Assembly: GCA_965277075.1 (NCBI GenBank) | Contig: OZ255707.1 | Coordinates: 434,001 to 498,000 of the forward strand | Source of the DNA: Lustribacter sp965277075 | GTDB lineage: Bacteria > Vulcanimicrobiota > Vulcanimicrobiia > Vulcanimicrobiales > Vulcanimicrobiaceae | Direction: 5' to 3' | DNA length: 64,000 nucleotides | In this document: in pieces, positions 17,323-26,864 of the stretch | How positions within the stretch are numbered: the stretch's first letter is position 1 | How the letters are laid out: each line of letters starts with the position of its first letter | Translations under genes and position numbers: made by a program | The notes under the pieces: generated by a model | Told to the model about the DNA's origin: nothing | The model's input: only the letters and a program-made list of their open reading frames with translations | Database searches by the model: none

Positions 17323-18406
17323 TGCCGGAAACATCCGCAACGCGCCGAGCGAGCGGTACGCCCGGTGCAAAACGATCCTTCAAACGAAGGAACGGCATTT
17401 CGAGATACGTTCGCGAAAACGCCGCGACGACGAATGTCGCTGGAATGACTACCGCTGCTTGAAGCGCCGCTTCGGAAAACGGGTTCGCCATCCCGATTCC
17501 GATGCCGAGAAATCGCGCGAATTCGAGCAATGGAATGTGAATGAGATAGGCGCAAAAACTCGTATTCGCGATGAACGTTGCCGTCGGGGAACGGAGAGGC
17601 GCTAGCCACTTGTTGCCGGCCAGCACGACCGATGATGCGATCATCGCTCCGAAGATCAGATTTGCTTCCGTGACGCGCAAGGCATATGAGCCCCGCTGCG
17701 AGTGCATCTCGATCGTTAGCAAAAGACCGGCTGCGACAACGGCACCCACGCTCGCCTGCAGGGTGAGGTTTCGCGAGAAAAACCTCGACCGCACGAACAG
17801 CGCGATCAGGGCGCCCATGGCGAGGCCGTCGACGCGGAACCAAAGGACATCCAGCGGGCCGCCGACCAACGCGCGAACGATCGGCTCGAGCACGATGGTC
17901 GTTGCCGTAACGACGAACAAGAGACGCGGGCGTAAGAAGAAGACGAGAAGCGGCCACGCGAGATAGAACTGCTCTTCGACGGCCAGCGACCAGAGTGGGC
18001 CCATCGCTTCGTTGCCGAGGTGGAAGAAAGGCGCAAAATCCACGGCAAAAAAGAGTGCCATGAGCACGTACAGCCACGGCGGCCGATACACGATCGTCAG
18101 GATCGCGACGACGGTAAAAACCAACGGCAGAATCCGCAGCGCGCGCCGCACCCAGAAATCGTGGAAGTATGACGCGCGTTGACGCGTGTCGAGCAGAATG
18201 CCGGTAATCAGGAAGCCGGAGAGCACGAAGAAGAGGTCGACTCCGAGCCAGCCATGTGCGGCCACGAGATAAGCTGCCTTTATGCCGCCGTGGAGCGCCA
18301 TCGAGGCGTGCTGCGTCGAGGAATTCGCGAAAAAGTGAACCGTGAACACAGCAAGGATAGCCAGGGCGCGAATGCCGTCGAGTTCGGCGATGCGCGCGGG
18401 CTTCAT
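17315..18406 (-). CDS. Acyltransferase 3 family membrane protein (OafA/YrhL-like)
   Basis: 363 residues, about ten membrane segments. It opens with RIAELDGIRALAILAVFTVHF, the family's first signature with the catalytic-region His, then GWLGVDLFFVLSGFLITGILL and FWVRRALRILPL, and later GPLWSLAVEEQFYLAWPLL. These are the defining motifs of PF01757, which O-acetylates (or otherwise acylates) exopolysaccharide or O-antigen sugars at the membrane. Its ATG overlaps the stop of the upstream ligase gene in an ATGA (18403-18406), so the two are translationally coupled. Confidence 0.93.
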   Translation of the reverse strand: MKPARIAELDGIRALAILAVFTVHFFANSSTQHASMALHGGIKAAYLVAAHGWLGVDLFFVLSGFLITGILLDTRQRASYFHDFWVRRALRILPLVFTVVAILTIVYRPPWLYVLMALFFAVDFAPFFHLGNEAMGPLWSLAVEEQFYLAWPLLVFFLRPRLLFVVTATTIVLEPIVRALVGGPLDVLWFRVDGLAMGALIALFVRSRFFSRNLTLQASVGAVVAAGLLLTIEMHSQRGSYALRVTEANLIFGAMIASSVVLAGNKWLAPLRSPTATFIANTSFCAYLIHIPLLEFARFLGIGIGMANPFSEAALQAAVVIPATFVVAAFSRTYLEMPFLRLKDRFAPGVPLARRVADVSGNA

Positions 18407-19869
18407 GTTTCTGCGAGCAAGACGGCTGGCCGCGACGCGGGTGATTCGTCGCGAGCTCCGTCTTGTAGCGGCTCCGCGTTCATTGCGCTCGTTTCGCGCG
18501 CTCGTTCAACACGCCATGTATTTTGTACGATAACGCCCATCATGAACGCGATCCACAGGTATTTATAAAAGAGCATGTCCACGCTCAATGCATTTACGAA
18601 CATTCCGAGCGTGCCGGCTTGAACGGCGATGCGGGCGTGGAACATCGGCGACGAGCGCGGAATATTGCTTCCTAGGCGAAACTGCGCGTACCACGCCGCG
18701 AGTACAAGCAACAGCCCGATGATGCCGAGTTCCACCGCCGTGCTGGCGATCAGATTATGAGCGTCCTCGCTCCATGAATGAACGAGGCGCCCCGAAGCGA
18801 TCGCAATGTACGATTCACCGTAGGCAAGTCGGAACTGCTCGGTTCCGATACCGAGAAGCCAGTGACGCCGAAACGCATCCCAAGCGATTGCCCAAATGGG
18901 ATAACGTCCCCCGGCCTCACCTTGCGAGGCGTCCGTAAATCGCATCCAGACGCTCGGCATGGCGGCGCTTCCCGCGACACAAACGGCGCCGATGATCGCC
19001 AATTGGATACGATGCCGATACGCGATCATCAAATAGAGCCAAATGACTCCCACCGCAATCAGTGACCCGCGCGTGCCGCTCACCGCGATCCCGACGATCA
19101 ACACGAGGGCCGAGAGCGTTGCCGCGATCCTTTGCCAGCCGCGCAGGTAGAGTGCGGCGACGATGGCGAGCGCGAATGGAAAGACGAGCGCCGCCGAAAA
19201 GTGGTCTGCATTGATTCCTTGGGTTTTGCTCAGTGCGACCGTAAGACGCGTGCTCGCGGTATCGCTCGAGACCGAACCCTGCCGGAACAGATACGCGCCA
19301 TAGCCCGCGCAAGCGACGCCTCCGGCGACGACTGCGACGAGCAGCGCCTTCACGTCTTTCCAGGGAATCTGAACGATGGAGAAAATGGCAAACAGCGCGA
19401 ACAGTTGCGCCGTCGCATTCAAGAGATCGACGCGATAGAACGCGTCCTCGGACCACATGAACGAAGCGACGTTCCACGCCAAAAAGAGGCCCCAAAGCGC
19501 GACCACGAGAGGCGGAGCGATGAAGCGGCGCCGGTCGATGATCGTCAGCAACACGATGCCCATGCTCGCGGCCGCGAGAAACTTGGTGAGCGTCCCGGAC
19601 CCGGTCTGGAGCAATCCGTCGAACGGGACGAGAAACAGATAAATCGCGAACGGGAAAACGATCGGCCGATACGATACCAACGCGAGGGCGACGACTGCAA
19701 AAATCGATGCGATGCACAGCTTGATGACGGCATCGAGCTGCGCGAAACTCTGCGCGACGACGAATCCGGTGACGAGCGCGAGGACGATCATGGCGACCAG
19801 AGGCTCGCGAAAGCGGCGCTTGAACCATAACGCCGGATCGACCGACTGCTGAGGAATGGCCTGATTCAC
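18403..19869 (-). CDS. O-antigen ligase / polymerase family membrane protein
   Basis: 488 residues from GTG 19869, with an AGAAGG-type ribosome site upstream. About eleven membrane segments and the Wzy_C (PF04932) core: VGIAVSGTRGSLIAVG near residue 235 and, in the large periplasmic loop, WLLGIGTEQF followed by HSWSEDAHNLIASTAVELGIIG, where GxG and the H-N pair are the family's hallmark. Such proteins polymerise repeat units (Wzy) or ligate glycan to an acceptor (WaaL); sequence alone does not decide. The acidic C-terminal tail is cytoplasmic. First gene of the minus run with acyltransferase, secreted protein and phosphoesterase. Confidence 0.85.
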   Translation of the reverse strand: MNQAIPQQSVDPALWFKRRFREPLVAMIVLALVTGFVVAQSFAQLDAVIKLCIASIFAVVALALVSYRPIVFPFAIYLFLVPFDGLLQTGSGTLTKFLAAASMGIVLLTIIDRRRFIAPPLVVALWGLFLAWNVASFMWSEDAFYRVDLLNATAQLFALFAIFSIVQIPWKDVKALLVAVVAGGVACAGYGAYLFRQGSVSSDTASTRLTVALSKTQGINADHFSAALVFPFALAIVAALYLRGWQRIAATLSALVLIVGIAVSGTRGSLIAVGVIWLYLMIAYRHRIQLAIIGAVCVAGSAAMPSVWMRFTDASQGEAGGRYPIWAIAWDAFRRHWLLGIGTEQFRLAYGESYIAIASGRLVHSWSEDAHNLIASTAVELGIIGLLLVLAAWYAQFRLGSNIPRSSPMFHARIAVQAGTLGMFVNALSVDMLFYKYLWIAFMMGVIVQNTWRVERARETSAMNAEPLQDGARDESPASRPAVLLAET

Positions 19870-19962
19870 GAACCTGACCGTACCTTCTTTTATCGATCCA
19901 GGGTCAGGGTCGAATGGGGAAGCGCTTTCGTCCCTCTCGGGTCGGCGGCGCCGACATCACGT

Positions 19963-20535
19963 CTACCCCGGCAGCTTCTCGAAGTCGAGATCTTGCTCGA
20001 GCTTGAAGACTTTCGCGATGATCGCGATCCGCCTCGACGTCTTCATCTTGCGCATGATACTGCCGATATGATCGCCGACCGTACTCTCCGAAACGAACAG
20101 TGCTCGCGCGATATCGGACTTGGTCGTACCGCGTACGACCAGCTGAAGCACTTCCGACTCACGCTTTGTCAGCCCGTATTTCTTGGCGGCTTCGAGCGTC
20201 GACCCGCGGTGCCCGAAGATATCGACGAAGATCGCGACGCTACCGAACAGATGCGTATCCAAGGGAACGATACGAAGGACGGTGCGGTCGTCGAAGGCTT
20301 CGTACAAGACGGTATTCGACGTTCTGCTCTCACGGCACCGGGACTCGAGAAACGCCAGGGACTCCTTGCTGTAGACGACACGGTCGACGTCCGGTGAGGC
20401 ATACAGTACGCGCATCGCGGCATCACAAATGAGAAATTGCGGAGCTCCGCGGCGCTGCGCAACGCCGATCATTCGTTGGCGATGGGCAAAGGACCATTCG
20501 GATGTCCCTTGGGAATCCAGCGTTTCGTGTTGCAT
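19963..20535 (-). CDS. LuxR-type transcriptional regulator with PAS-like N-terminus
   Basis: 190 residues from ATG 20535. The C-terminal ~65 residues are a GerE/LuxR helix-turn-helix: LTKRESEVLQLVVRGTTKSDIARALFVSESTVGDHIGSIMRKM. The N-terminal ~110 residues are not a receiver; FLICDAAMRVLYASPDVDRVV and TVLRIVPLDTHLFGSVAIFVDIF look like a small PAS-like sensory domain. The gene lies upstream of the O-antigen ligase run on the same strand with a gap of about 90 bp, which suggests it may regulate those polysaccharide genes; that link is only positional. Confidence 0.85.
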   Translation of the reverse strand: MQHETLDSQGTSEWSFAHRQRMIGVAQRRGAPQFLICDAAMRVLYASPDVDRVVYSKESLAFLESRCRESRTSNTVLYEAFDDRTVLRIVPLDTHLFGSVAIFVDIFGHRGSTLEAAKKYGLTKRESEVLQLVVRGTTKSDIARALFVSESTVGDHIGSIMRKMKTSRRIAIIAKVFKLEQDLDFEKLPG

Positions 20536-20715
20536 TGGGAACCTTTTGCCGACGGTAGCAGAGTTCCGATTATACCTTCGTTTGGGGACTTACGCGGTTA
20601 GCTCTGTGTAAAGTCTTTCCTTTGTACCCGGTCGTTTGCGGCAGGGTACGCTAGGTCTATTGACTCAATCGCCGGTCCGAAGCAATTGCCGGTTGAGCGC
20701 GAACCGGCGCCTTAA

Positions 20716-22788
20716 ATGACTTCTCGGACGCCGCCGCATGCCTATCCATGCCCCTCCCACGACGGTCAGATCGACACCTACCACGGGTTTCAAGTGACCG
20801 ATCCGTTTCGTAAGCTCGAAGACCTCGATGCCCCGGAAACGCAGACCTGGGTTGATGCCGAAGTGGAGCTCACGGAGCGATTTTTCGCAGCGATCCCCCA
20901 GCGGGCGGCAATCCGCGCCCGCCTCATGCAACTCTGGAATTACGAGCGCTTCGGCGCTCCGACGCAGGTTGGAAACCGGTACGTCTTTTCGAGAAACGGG
21001 GGGCTCGACAATCAGAGCGTCCTCTATATCGCCGATGCCCCGGCCGGACCGGCGCGGGTCTTGCTGGACCCGAATGCGCTCTCGGAAGACGGCACGGTCG
21101 CCCTCGTCGGCGTCTCATTCAGTGACGATGGTTCCTTGATGGCGTACGCAACCGCCGCATCCGGTTCGGACTGGATGACGTGGCACGTGCGCGACATCGT
21201 TCGCGATCGCGACCTGCCCGATGAAATTCGCTGGAGCAAGTTCTCGGGAGCTTCGTGGTTGCTCGATGGACGAGGATTCTTTTACAGCCGCTATGCGGAG
21301 CCGGCTCCCGAGGAGCAATTCAAGAACGAAAATATCAACCAAACGGTCTACTTTCACGCTCTCGGGACCGCACAGCATGCGGACCTCGAGGTCTATGCGC
21401 GCCCGGACCATCCGCATTGGGGCATCGGCGCGGACGTCACGGAAGACGGTCGTTGGCTCGTCATCGCCTCGCGCGAGGGAACGGAGCCCAACAATCGCGT
21501 CTTCATCCGCGACGCCCGTGGCGGTGCACCGGTGATCGAGTTGCTACCCGACGGCGACGCCGAGTACCAATATATCGGCAATGACGGCGACCGGTTCTAC
21601 TTCAAGACGACGCTCGACGCGCCGCGCGGCCGAATCATCTCGATCGATATCGCTGACCGATCGCCCTGCGAAATCGTTTCCCAGAGCGATGATCTGCTCC
21701 AGTCGGCCGCGCTTTTCGGCAACGTGTTCGTCCTCGAATATCTTCATGACGCGCACTCGGTCGTGCGCCGGCGCGACCTGCAGGGAACGCCGCTCGGCGA
21801 GATTTCTCTTCCGGGACTCGGGACGGCAAATGGTTTCGGTGGAAAGCGACGTGCTACGGAAACGTTCTTCGCGTTTTCGACGTATACGAATCCATCGTCC
21901 ATTTACCGGCTCGATGTGGAATCGGGAAGGACGTCGCTCGTCTTCGCGCCGAGCGTCGGGTTCGACGCACATGATTATACAAGCGAGCAGGTTTTTTACA
22001 CCAGCGCTGACGGAACGCGCGTTCCCATGATCGTGACGCATAAGCGCGGATTCGTACGCGACGGGTCGGCGCCCGCGCTCCTCTATGGGTATGGCGGATT
22101 CAACATCTCGCTCACGCCGGCGTTCTCGCCCGCCGTGCTCGTGTGGCTCGAACTCGGCGGTGTTTGGGCCGTACCGAATTTGCGCGGAGGCGGCGAGTAC
22201 GGCGAGGAGTGGCACCACGCCGGCACGCGAGAGCGTAAGCAAAATGTTTTCGACGACTTTCTCGCCGCCGCCGAATACCTTACCGCGAACGCATTTACAT
22301 CGACGGCAAAGCTGGCCATTTTCGGTGGGAGCAATGGCGGGCTGCTCGTCGGCGCCTGCATGACGCAGCACCCCGAGAAATTTGGTGCTGCGATCGCGAG
22401 TGTCGGCGTCTTCGACATGTTACGTTTCCAAAAGTTTACGATCGGATGGGCGTGGACGGCCGATTACGGCTCGTCCGACGAAGCGGCCGACTTCAGCTAT
22501 CTCTACGCCTATTCGCCTTTGCATAACGTTCGCGCTGGGACGGCATACCCGGCGACATTGATCGAGACGGCCGACCACGACGACCGCGTGTTTCCCGCGC
22601 ATTCGTTCAAATTCGCAGCCGCGTTGCAGGCGGCGCAAGCCGGTCCCGCTCCGGTCCTCATTCGCATCGAGAAGAAGGCCGGTCACGGGGCCGGAAAGCC
22701 CACGAATAAGATCATCGACGAGGTCGCCGATCGCTACGCGTTCCTCCTGAAGGTGCTCGACGTAAACGGCGCGCAGAGCCCCGCATGA
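20716..22788 (+). CDS. Prolyl oligopeptidase family serine peptidase (S9A)
   Basis: 690 residues, the usual family length. N-terminal half is the seven-bladed propeller, starting with HGFQVTDPFRKLEDLDAPET-like family text (YHGFQVTDPFRKLEDLD); the C-terminal ~250 residues are the alpha/beta-hydrolase domain. The catalytic triad is present: Ser539 in GGSNGGLLVGA, Asp622 in DHDDRVFPAHS and His657 in KAGHGAGKP. It should cleave short peptides after proline, in the cytoplasm, since no signal peptide is seen. The ATG overlaps no ribosome site that I can identify. Its stop overlaps the start of the small gene at 22785. Confidence 0.95.
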   Translation: MTSRTPPHAYPCPSHDGQIDTYHGFQVTDPFRKLEDLDAPETQTWVDAEVELTERFFAAIPQRAAIRARLMQLWNYERFGAPTQVGNRYVFSRNGGLDNQSVLYIADAPAGPARVLLDPNALSEDGTVALVGVSFSDDGSLMAYATAASGSDWMTWHVRDIVRDRDLPDEIRWSKFSGASWLLDGRGFFYSRYAEPAPEEQFKNENINQTVYFHALGTAQHADLEVYARPDHPHWGIGADVTEDGRWLVIASREGTEPNNRVFIRDARGGAPVIELLPDGDAEYQYIGNDGDRFYFKTTLDAPRGRIISIDIADRSPCEIVSQSDDLLQSAALFGNVFVLEYLHDAHSVVRRRDLQGTPLGEISLPGLGTANGFGGKRRATETFFAFSTYTNPSSIYRLDVESGRTSLVFAPSVGFDAHDYTSEQVFYTSADGTRVPMIVTHKRGFVRDGSAPALLYGYGGFNISLTPAFSPAVLVWLELGGVWAVPNLRGGGEYGEEWHHAGTRERKQNVFDDFLAAAEYLTANAFTSTAKLAIFGGSNGGLLVGACMTQHPEKFGAAIASVGVFDMLRFQKFTIGWAWTADYGSSDEAADFSYLYAYSPLHNVRAGTAYPATLIETADHDDRVFPAHSFKFAAALQAAQAGPAPVLIRIEKKAGHGAGKPTNKIIDEVADRYAFLLKVLDVNGAQSPA

Positions 22789-22982
22789 ATGGTAATGGAA
22801 ACGGCGACGTCGAGGTCGAGGTGTTCGACGACGAATCCGATTTACGCTCGCAAGCGATCGCTTTGACCGATCGCACACTCAGCGCGATCGGCGGTTTGGA
22901 ATCCGACGATCCGGCCCAAGCGGCGGAGGTCGTCGCGCGCATGTATCTCCGAATGTTGCGCGCCGTTCGGGAAGAAGAATAG
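22785..22982 (+). CDS. Small acidic protein of unknown function, coupled to prolyl oligopeptidase
   Basis: 65 residues. Its ATG overlaps the peptidase stop in ATGA (22785-22788), which supports real translation. The sequence is acidic (VEVEVFDDESDL, LESDD, VREEE), mostly helical, with no Cys, signal or membrane segment. I do not recognise a family; it might be a small partner or a regulator of the peptidase. Confidence 0.55.
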   Translation: MNGNGNGDVEVEVFDDESDLRSQAIALTDRTLSAIGGLESDDPAQAAEVVARMYLRMLRAVREEE

Positions 22983-23069
22983 GTCGGGTCCTACCCCTTC
23001 CGGGGCGTTCGGCGCGAAAAATCGCACTTTTGCAGGGGACCGGAAACGAAAGTCCCGGGTATTCTATGA

Positions 23070-23753
23070 GTGCAGTGGGTACGGGCTCGTTTCCGGGGCT
23101 GCATTTTGAGGTTTCCCTTGCTGGTCCAGACTTATAGGACGCTCATCATCGAAAGCCAGGTGCTTTTCGCAAAGGCACTGGCGCAGATTTTGATGCTCGA
23201 TGCGTCGATCGACGTGGTTGGCGATGCCAGTCGCATCAGTGAATCGCTGATGCGGTCTCTGCGGCCCGACCTTATCCTCATCGACGTCGATGGTACCGAC
23301 GTCGACATCGCGCCGGCGATTGCGATGAGCCGCGGCGTGAATCCAGATGTGAAGATCTGTACGTTCTCTATGCATCTACAAGCCGAAGTGATGCAGCGAT
23401 GCCTCAACGCAGGCGCCGACGGCTACCTCGTGAAGGACGTCGCGCCGAGCGAGTTTCTACGCGCGGTAAAAATCATCGTCGGCGGCGAGTCGTATTTCGA
23501 CGCGCGGATTGCCGGTCGTTTACTGAGCCGCCGTTCGGGCGGTAACCGCATCGCAGATCCGTGTGACTTATCCGCACGTGAGTTGGAGGTCATCGGTCTC
23601 ATCGTCGCCGGCATGTCGAACAAAGAGATCAGTTATGCGTTAAGCCTCTCCGAGAAGACGATCAAAAATCACGTAAGTAGAATCTTTTCCAAATTCAATT
23701 GCACGGCTCGAACGCAAGCGGCAGTGTTCGCGATCCGTTCGGGCTTAGTATAA
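23070..23753 (+). CDS. NarL/FixJ-type response regulator with atypical receiver
   Basis: The frame opens at GTG 23070; TTG 23106 or 23118 sit closer to the receiver and are also possible. The receiver (from TLIIESQVLFAKALAQIL) keeps the phosphoacceptor-like Asp in LILIDVDGTD, a Ser in ICTFSMH and Lys in YLVKDV. The usual acidic DD pair of the first strand is replaced by ES. The C-terminal LuxR helix-turn-helix is complete: LSARELEVIGLIVAGMSNKEISYALSLSEKTIKNHVSRIFSKF. No histidine kinase is adjacent. Target unknown; the exopolysaccharide locus starts 600 bp downstream. Confidence 0.85.
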   Translation: MQWVRARFRGCILRFPLLVQTYRTLIIESQVLFAKALAQILMLDASIDVVGDASRISESLMRSLRPDLILIDVDGTDVDIAPAIAMSRGVNPDVKICTFSMHLQAEVMQRCLNAGADGYLVKDVAPSEFLRAVKIIVGGESYFDARIAGRLLSRRSGGNRIADPCDLSARELEVIGLIVAGMSNKEISYALSLSEKTIKNHVSRIFSKFNCTARTQAAVFAIRSGLV

Positions 23754-23824
23754 TCCCGAAATTGTCCTGATTTTTGCCCCAATGCCTCTGTTTGTAGGCT
23801 ATGTAGGGACGCTAACGTCAGGGC

Positions 23825-24256
23825 GTGACAACCTTTGCTCATGGAGACGAGCCGGCTTCCGGAAACGTATCGCTCGTCATTGTCGAAGCGCAAATGTTGT
23901 TTGCCCCGTTTCTACGTGACATACTTTCGGCTGCGGGTTTCGTCGTTCTGGCGATGCTCGATGCGCTGTCGTTGACGACGGTTAGCCGCATCCGGCCGCA
24001 CGTCGTCCTCATCGACTTTGATTACCTCGACATCGACTCGACCGCCGCATTGCAAAGGCTACGCTACTCGCTACCTGAAGTGACGATCTGCGCCTATACC
24101 GGTCGAACCGATGAAGACTGGATACGTGCCAGCATCATCGCGGGTGCGAACTGCATGATCAGCAAGGCGGCGGAGCCGAGTGAGATCGTGGAGAGCATTC
24201 AGCATGCGATCCAGCTTCGGTTGGCGATCGGGAACGAGCTCGACCACGGTTCGTAG
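23825..24256 (+). CDS. Stand-alone receiver-like protein, paralogue of the preceding regulator
   Basis: 143 residues (GTG start at 23825), a receiver fold only. It matches the receiver of the preceding gene: SLVIVEAQMLFAPFLRDIL against TLIIESQVLFAKALAQIL, then VVLIDFDYLD with the phosphoacceptor-position Asp, ICAYTGR and a conserved Lys in MISKAAEPSEIVESI. Again the acidic pocket is altered (EA instead of DD). There is no output domain. It may act as a phosphate sink, a single-domain regulator or a dimer partner of the first protein. It lies just before the initiating sugar transferase gene on the same strand. Confidence 0.75.
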   Translation: MTTFAHGDEPASGNVSLVIVEAQMLFAPFLRDILSAAGFVVLAMLDALSLTTVSRIRPHVVLIDFDYLDIDSTAALQRLRYSLPEVTICAYTGRTDEDWIRASIIAGANCMISKAAEPSEIVESIQHAIQLRLAIGNELDHGS

Positions 24257-24360
24257 GTAGCGGCAAGTCATCGGGCCGTTGGGACGTTCGGCTCTGGGTC
24301 CACGCTCGCGTCAACATACAATATCCTGGTAGATATCATGCACGATTTGATGAGGCGTAC

Positions 24361-25827
24361 GTGAGTACGACGAGCTTTACGAATCCGGCGCCGGCGGTAA
24401 CGTCAACAACTGGAACCGTTTTGCATGCAGCGCCGCCCAAGCGCCGTCCGAACATTTTCGGACGGCCGTGGGTGGCGTTGCTTGCACTTACCGACATGTC
24501 GATGTTTTTCGTCGCGTCCTTCTTCGCGGTCGAGATCGTGACGACAGGGACGTATCGCCTGGGCGATAGCGCCGTCGTTACGGTATCGACGGCGATCTAC
24601 GCGGCCTTCTGGCTTCTGATCTTCGAGCGCCTCGGCTTGTATCGCCGGTCGTTCGCGATGTCCGTTCGCGATGAACTCTATGCCACTGCCGCAGCGCTGG
24701 TCCTCGGTGCGCTACCTCAATTCATCCTCTTCACCATACTGCCGGCCGTGTCTTCGTCACGATCGGTGTTACTGCTCTCGGTCGTTCTCTCGATGGTCAC
24801 CGTCGGAGGATCGCGCGCGCTTTTGCACGCCGTGCGTACGCACGTGACGTCTCGGTTTCCCGAGCGCATCGCCGTCGTCGGCGAAGCCGGGCGTCTCAAG
24901 GCCGCGCTCGAATCGCTCAACTTTCCGCCGGGAACGCCGCTCTTGCCGCTCGTGGAAGGCGATGTCGAGTCGACGCTCGAGGGCTTCGATTTCGCGCACA
25001 ACACCAGTCTGAATCGCATCCCCTGGTTGCGTCAGGCGCGAGCGTGGGGCTGTGACACGATCTTGCTGACCGAAATTCTACCGCCGCAGATGCTGCCGCT
25101 CTTGCTCGAGGCCGCGGCACGCGAACGGATACGGATCGCGTTCGCACCGCCGCGCTTGTGTGCGCACGCCTATACCTATACGCTTCGCACGGACGGTCAC
25201 CAGGCGTTGATCGTGCCGTTTCGGCTCCGTGCATGTCTTCCGTCGGCGCAACTTACGAAACGTGCGCTTGACGTGACCTTGGCCTCCCTCGCGGCGTTCC
25301 TGACGGCTCCGGTCATGCTGCTCGCTGCGCTCGCCATTCTGATCGACAGTGGACGGCCGGTCTTTTTCCGGCAGCAGCGCGTCGGACGAAACGGCCAGGT
25401 GTTCGACATCCTGAAGTTCCGCACAATGCGGGTTGACGCCGAAGCGGTCAGCGGCCCGGTGTGGGCAACGAAGAACGATCCCCGGAAAACGCGGCTTGGA
25501 CAGTTTTTGCGGCGTAGCAGCATCGACGAACTGCCGCAGCTTTTCAACGTGCTGCGTGGCGAGATGTCGCTGGTCGGTCCGCGGCCCGAGCGTCCCAGCT
25601 TTGTCGCCGAATTTCGGCGTCAGCTACCACGCTACGATGAACGGCATCTGGTTCGGCCCGGCATTACGGGGTGGTCACAAGTCCACATGAAACGCGTTCT
25701 CAACGTTTCGGACGTCGCTGAGAAGCTGAGCCACGATCTCTTCTATGTTGAAAACTGGTCGTTCTTCGTCGACGTCTCGGTCATCATGAAGACCGGTTTC
25801 GAATTCCTGTTCCATCGAGCGGCATGA
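24361..25827 (+). CDS. Exopolysaccharide-initiating polyprenyl glycosylphosphotransferase (WbaP/WcaJ-like)
   Basis: 488 residues from GTG 24361. Four to five N-terminal membrane segments, a central Rossmann-like CoA-binding-type region (RIAVVGEAGRLKAAL), another membrane helix and the bacterial sugar transferase domain (PF02397): KRALDVTLASLAAF, FRQQRVGRNGQVFDILKFRTM, RLGQFLRRSSIDELPQLFNVL and MSLVGPRPERP, ending GITGWSQVHMKR. It transfers a sugar-1-phosphate from a nucleotide sugar to undecaprenyl phosphate, the first step of repeat-unit assembly. It begins the plus-strand polysaccharide run and overlaps the next glycosyltransferase in ATGA. Confidence 0.93.
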   Translation: MSTTSFTNPAPAVTSTTGTVLHAAPPKRRPNIFGRPWVALLALTDMSMFFVASFFAVEIVTTGTYRLGDSAVVTVSTAIYAAFWLLIFERLGLYRRSFAMSVRDELYATAAALVLGALPQFILFTILPAVSSSRSVLLLSVVLSMVTVGGSRALLHAVRTHVTSRFPERIAVVGEAGRLKAALESLNFPPGTPLLPLVEGDVESTLEGFDFAHNTSLNRIPWLRQARAWGCDTILLTEILPPQMLPLLLEAAARERIRIAFAPPRLCAHAYTYTLRTDGHQALIVPFRLRACLPSAQLTKRALDVTLASLAAFLTAPVMLLAALAILIDSGRPVFFRQQRVGRNGQVFDILKFRTMRVDAEAVSGPVWATKNDPRKTRLGQFLRRSSIDELPQLFNVLRGEMSLVGPRPERPSFVAEFRRQLPRYDERHLVRPGITGWSQVHMKRVLNVSDVAEKLSHDLFYVENWSFFVDVSVIMKTGFEFLFHRAA

Positions 25828-26864
25828 GCCGAACGCCGGCAACGGTGTCGCTCGTGATGCCGATGTATAACGAAGCCGGGGATATCGGCGATGTCTTAGC
25901 AAGCTTGGATGCGCAGTCGTACGATCATTCCGCGCTGCACTTGATCGTGGTAGACGGCGGCTCCGTCGACGGAAGCGTCGACCTCGTGACGTCGTGGCTC
26001 TCGCGCGGCGATATTGCGGGCGAGATCGCGGTCAACTCTCGCCGGACGATTCCGACGTCGCTGAATGTTGGAATCGCGCGCGCGCGGCCGGAAGATATCA
26101 TTATCCGTCTGGACGCACATACGATATACGAACCGGACTATATCGCTTCGATCATCGGAGCGTTCGCGATGCTGCCGGCGACAGTGGGATGCGTCGGCGG
26201 CGCCACGTTGCCGCAGCCGGAAACGTCTTTCTGGCGCGCCTTAGTCGTCGCACTGTACAGCAACCCGCTCGGACTCGGCGGTGCGGAGTACCGGAAATTG
26301 TCGGCGCCGAGACTGACGCGCAACGTTTATCTCGGCGCATGGCGCCCCGACGTGCTGCAATGCTTGGGTGGTTACGATGAACGATGGGAGGCGAACGAGG
26401 ACGGAGAGTTAGCGGCGCGTCTCCGCTCGCAAGGCTGGGACATGTATTTGCTGCCGCTGCAAGCTGCCTATCGCGTCAAGCGGACCCCGCTGGACGTTAT
26501 CCGCCTGTGGGGCCGCTATGGATTTTGGCGCGCCCAGACGATCCGCCGCCATCCGGGCGAGCTGCGCCCGCGTCACCTGATACCACCCGTCGCATTCGGC
26601 ATCGCTCTCGTTTTGATGATGACGCCGTTTCGGGCGGTCGTCGGCGTGTTGTACGCCATGTACTGTGTCGCAATATTCGCTCGGCGCTCGGCGCACGAAT
26701 CGCCGGCCGTTACGATGGCCAGTTGCGTCTTTTTCCCCATCGCTCAGGGTGCCTGGAGTCTCGGCCTTCTGCGCGGTTTGCTTGACCCGCGCGGCGTCGG
26801 CGCGACGACCAAGTGGCCCGACTCGTTGCAAACGATGCCGCTCGAAGTCTCGTCGGTCGTCTAA
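25824..26864 (+). CDS. Glycosyltransferase family 2 (ExoA-like)
   Basis: 346 residues, start coupled to the sugar transferase stop (25824-25827). GT-A fold: VSLVMPMYNEAGDIGDVLASL at the start, VDGGSVDGSVD, then IIRLDAHTIYEPDY as the metal-binding segment (D-x-H variant seen in succinoglycan ExoA-type enzymes) and YDERWEANEDGELAARLRS. Two or three hydrophobic segments close the protein, so it is membrane-bound. It should add the second sugar to the lipid-linked unit. Its stop codon overlaps the stop of the convergent gene at 26861. Confidence 0.88.
   Translation: MSRTPATVSLVMPMYNEAGDIGDVLASLDAQSYDHSALHLIVVDGGSVDGSVDLVTSWLSRGDIAGEIAVNSRRTIPTSLNVGIARARPEDIIIRLDAHTIYEPDYIASIIGAFAMLPATVGCVGGATLPQPETSFWRALVVALYSNPLGLGGAEYRKLSAPRLTRNVYLGAWRPDVLQCLGGYDERWEANEDGELAARLRSQGWDMYLLPLQAAYRVKRTPLDVIRLWGRYGFWRAQTIRRHPGELRPRHLIPPVAFGIALVLMMTPFRAVVGVLYAMYCVAIFARRSAHESPAVTMASCVFFPIAQGAWSLGLLRGLLDPRGVGATTKWPDSLQTMPLEVSSVV

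Noticed and set aside
22983..23060. Possible terminator after the small gene at 22785
   Set aside because: CCCCTTCCGGGG can pair only briefly and there is no T-tract.
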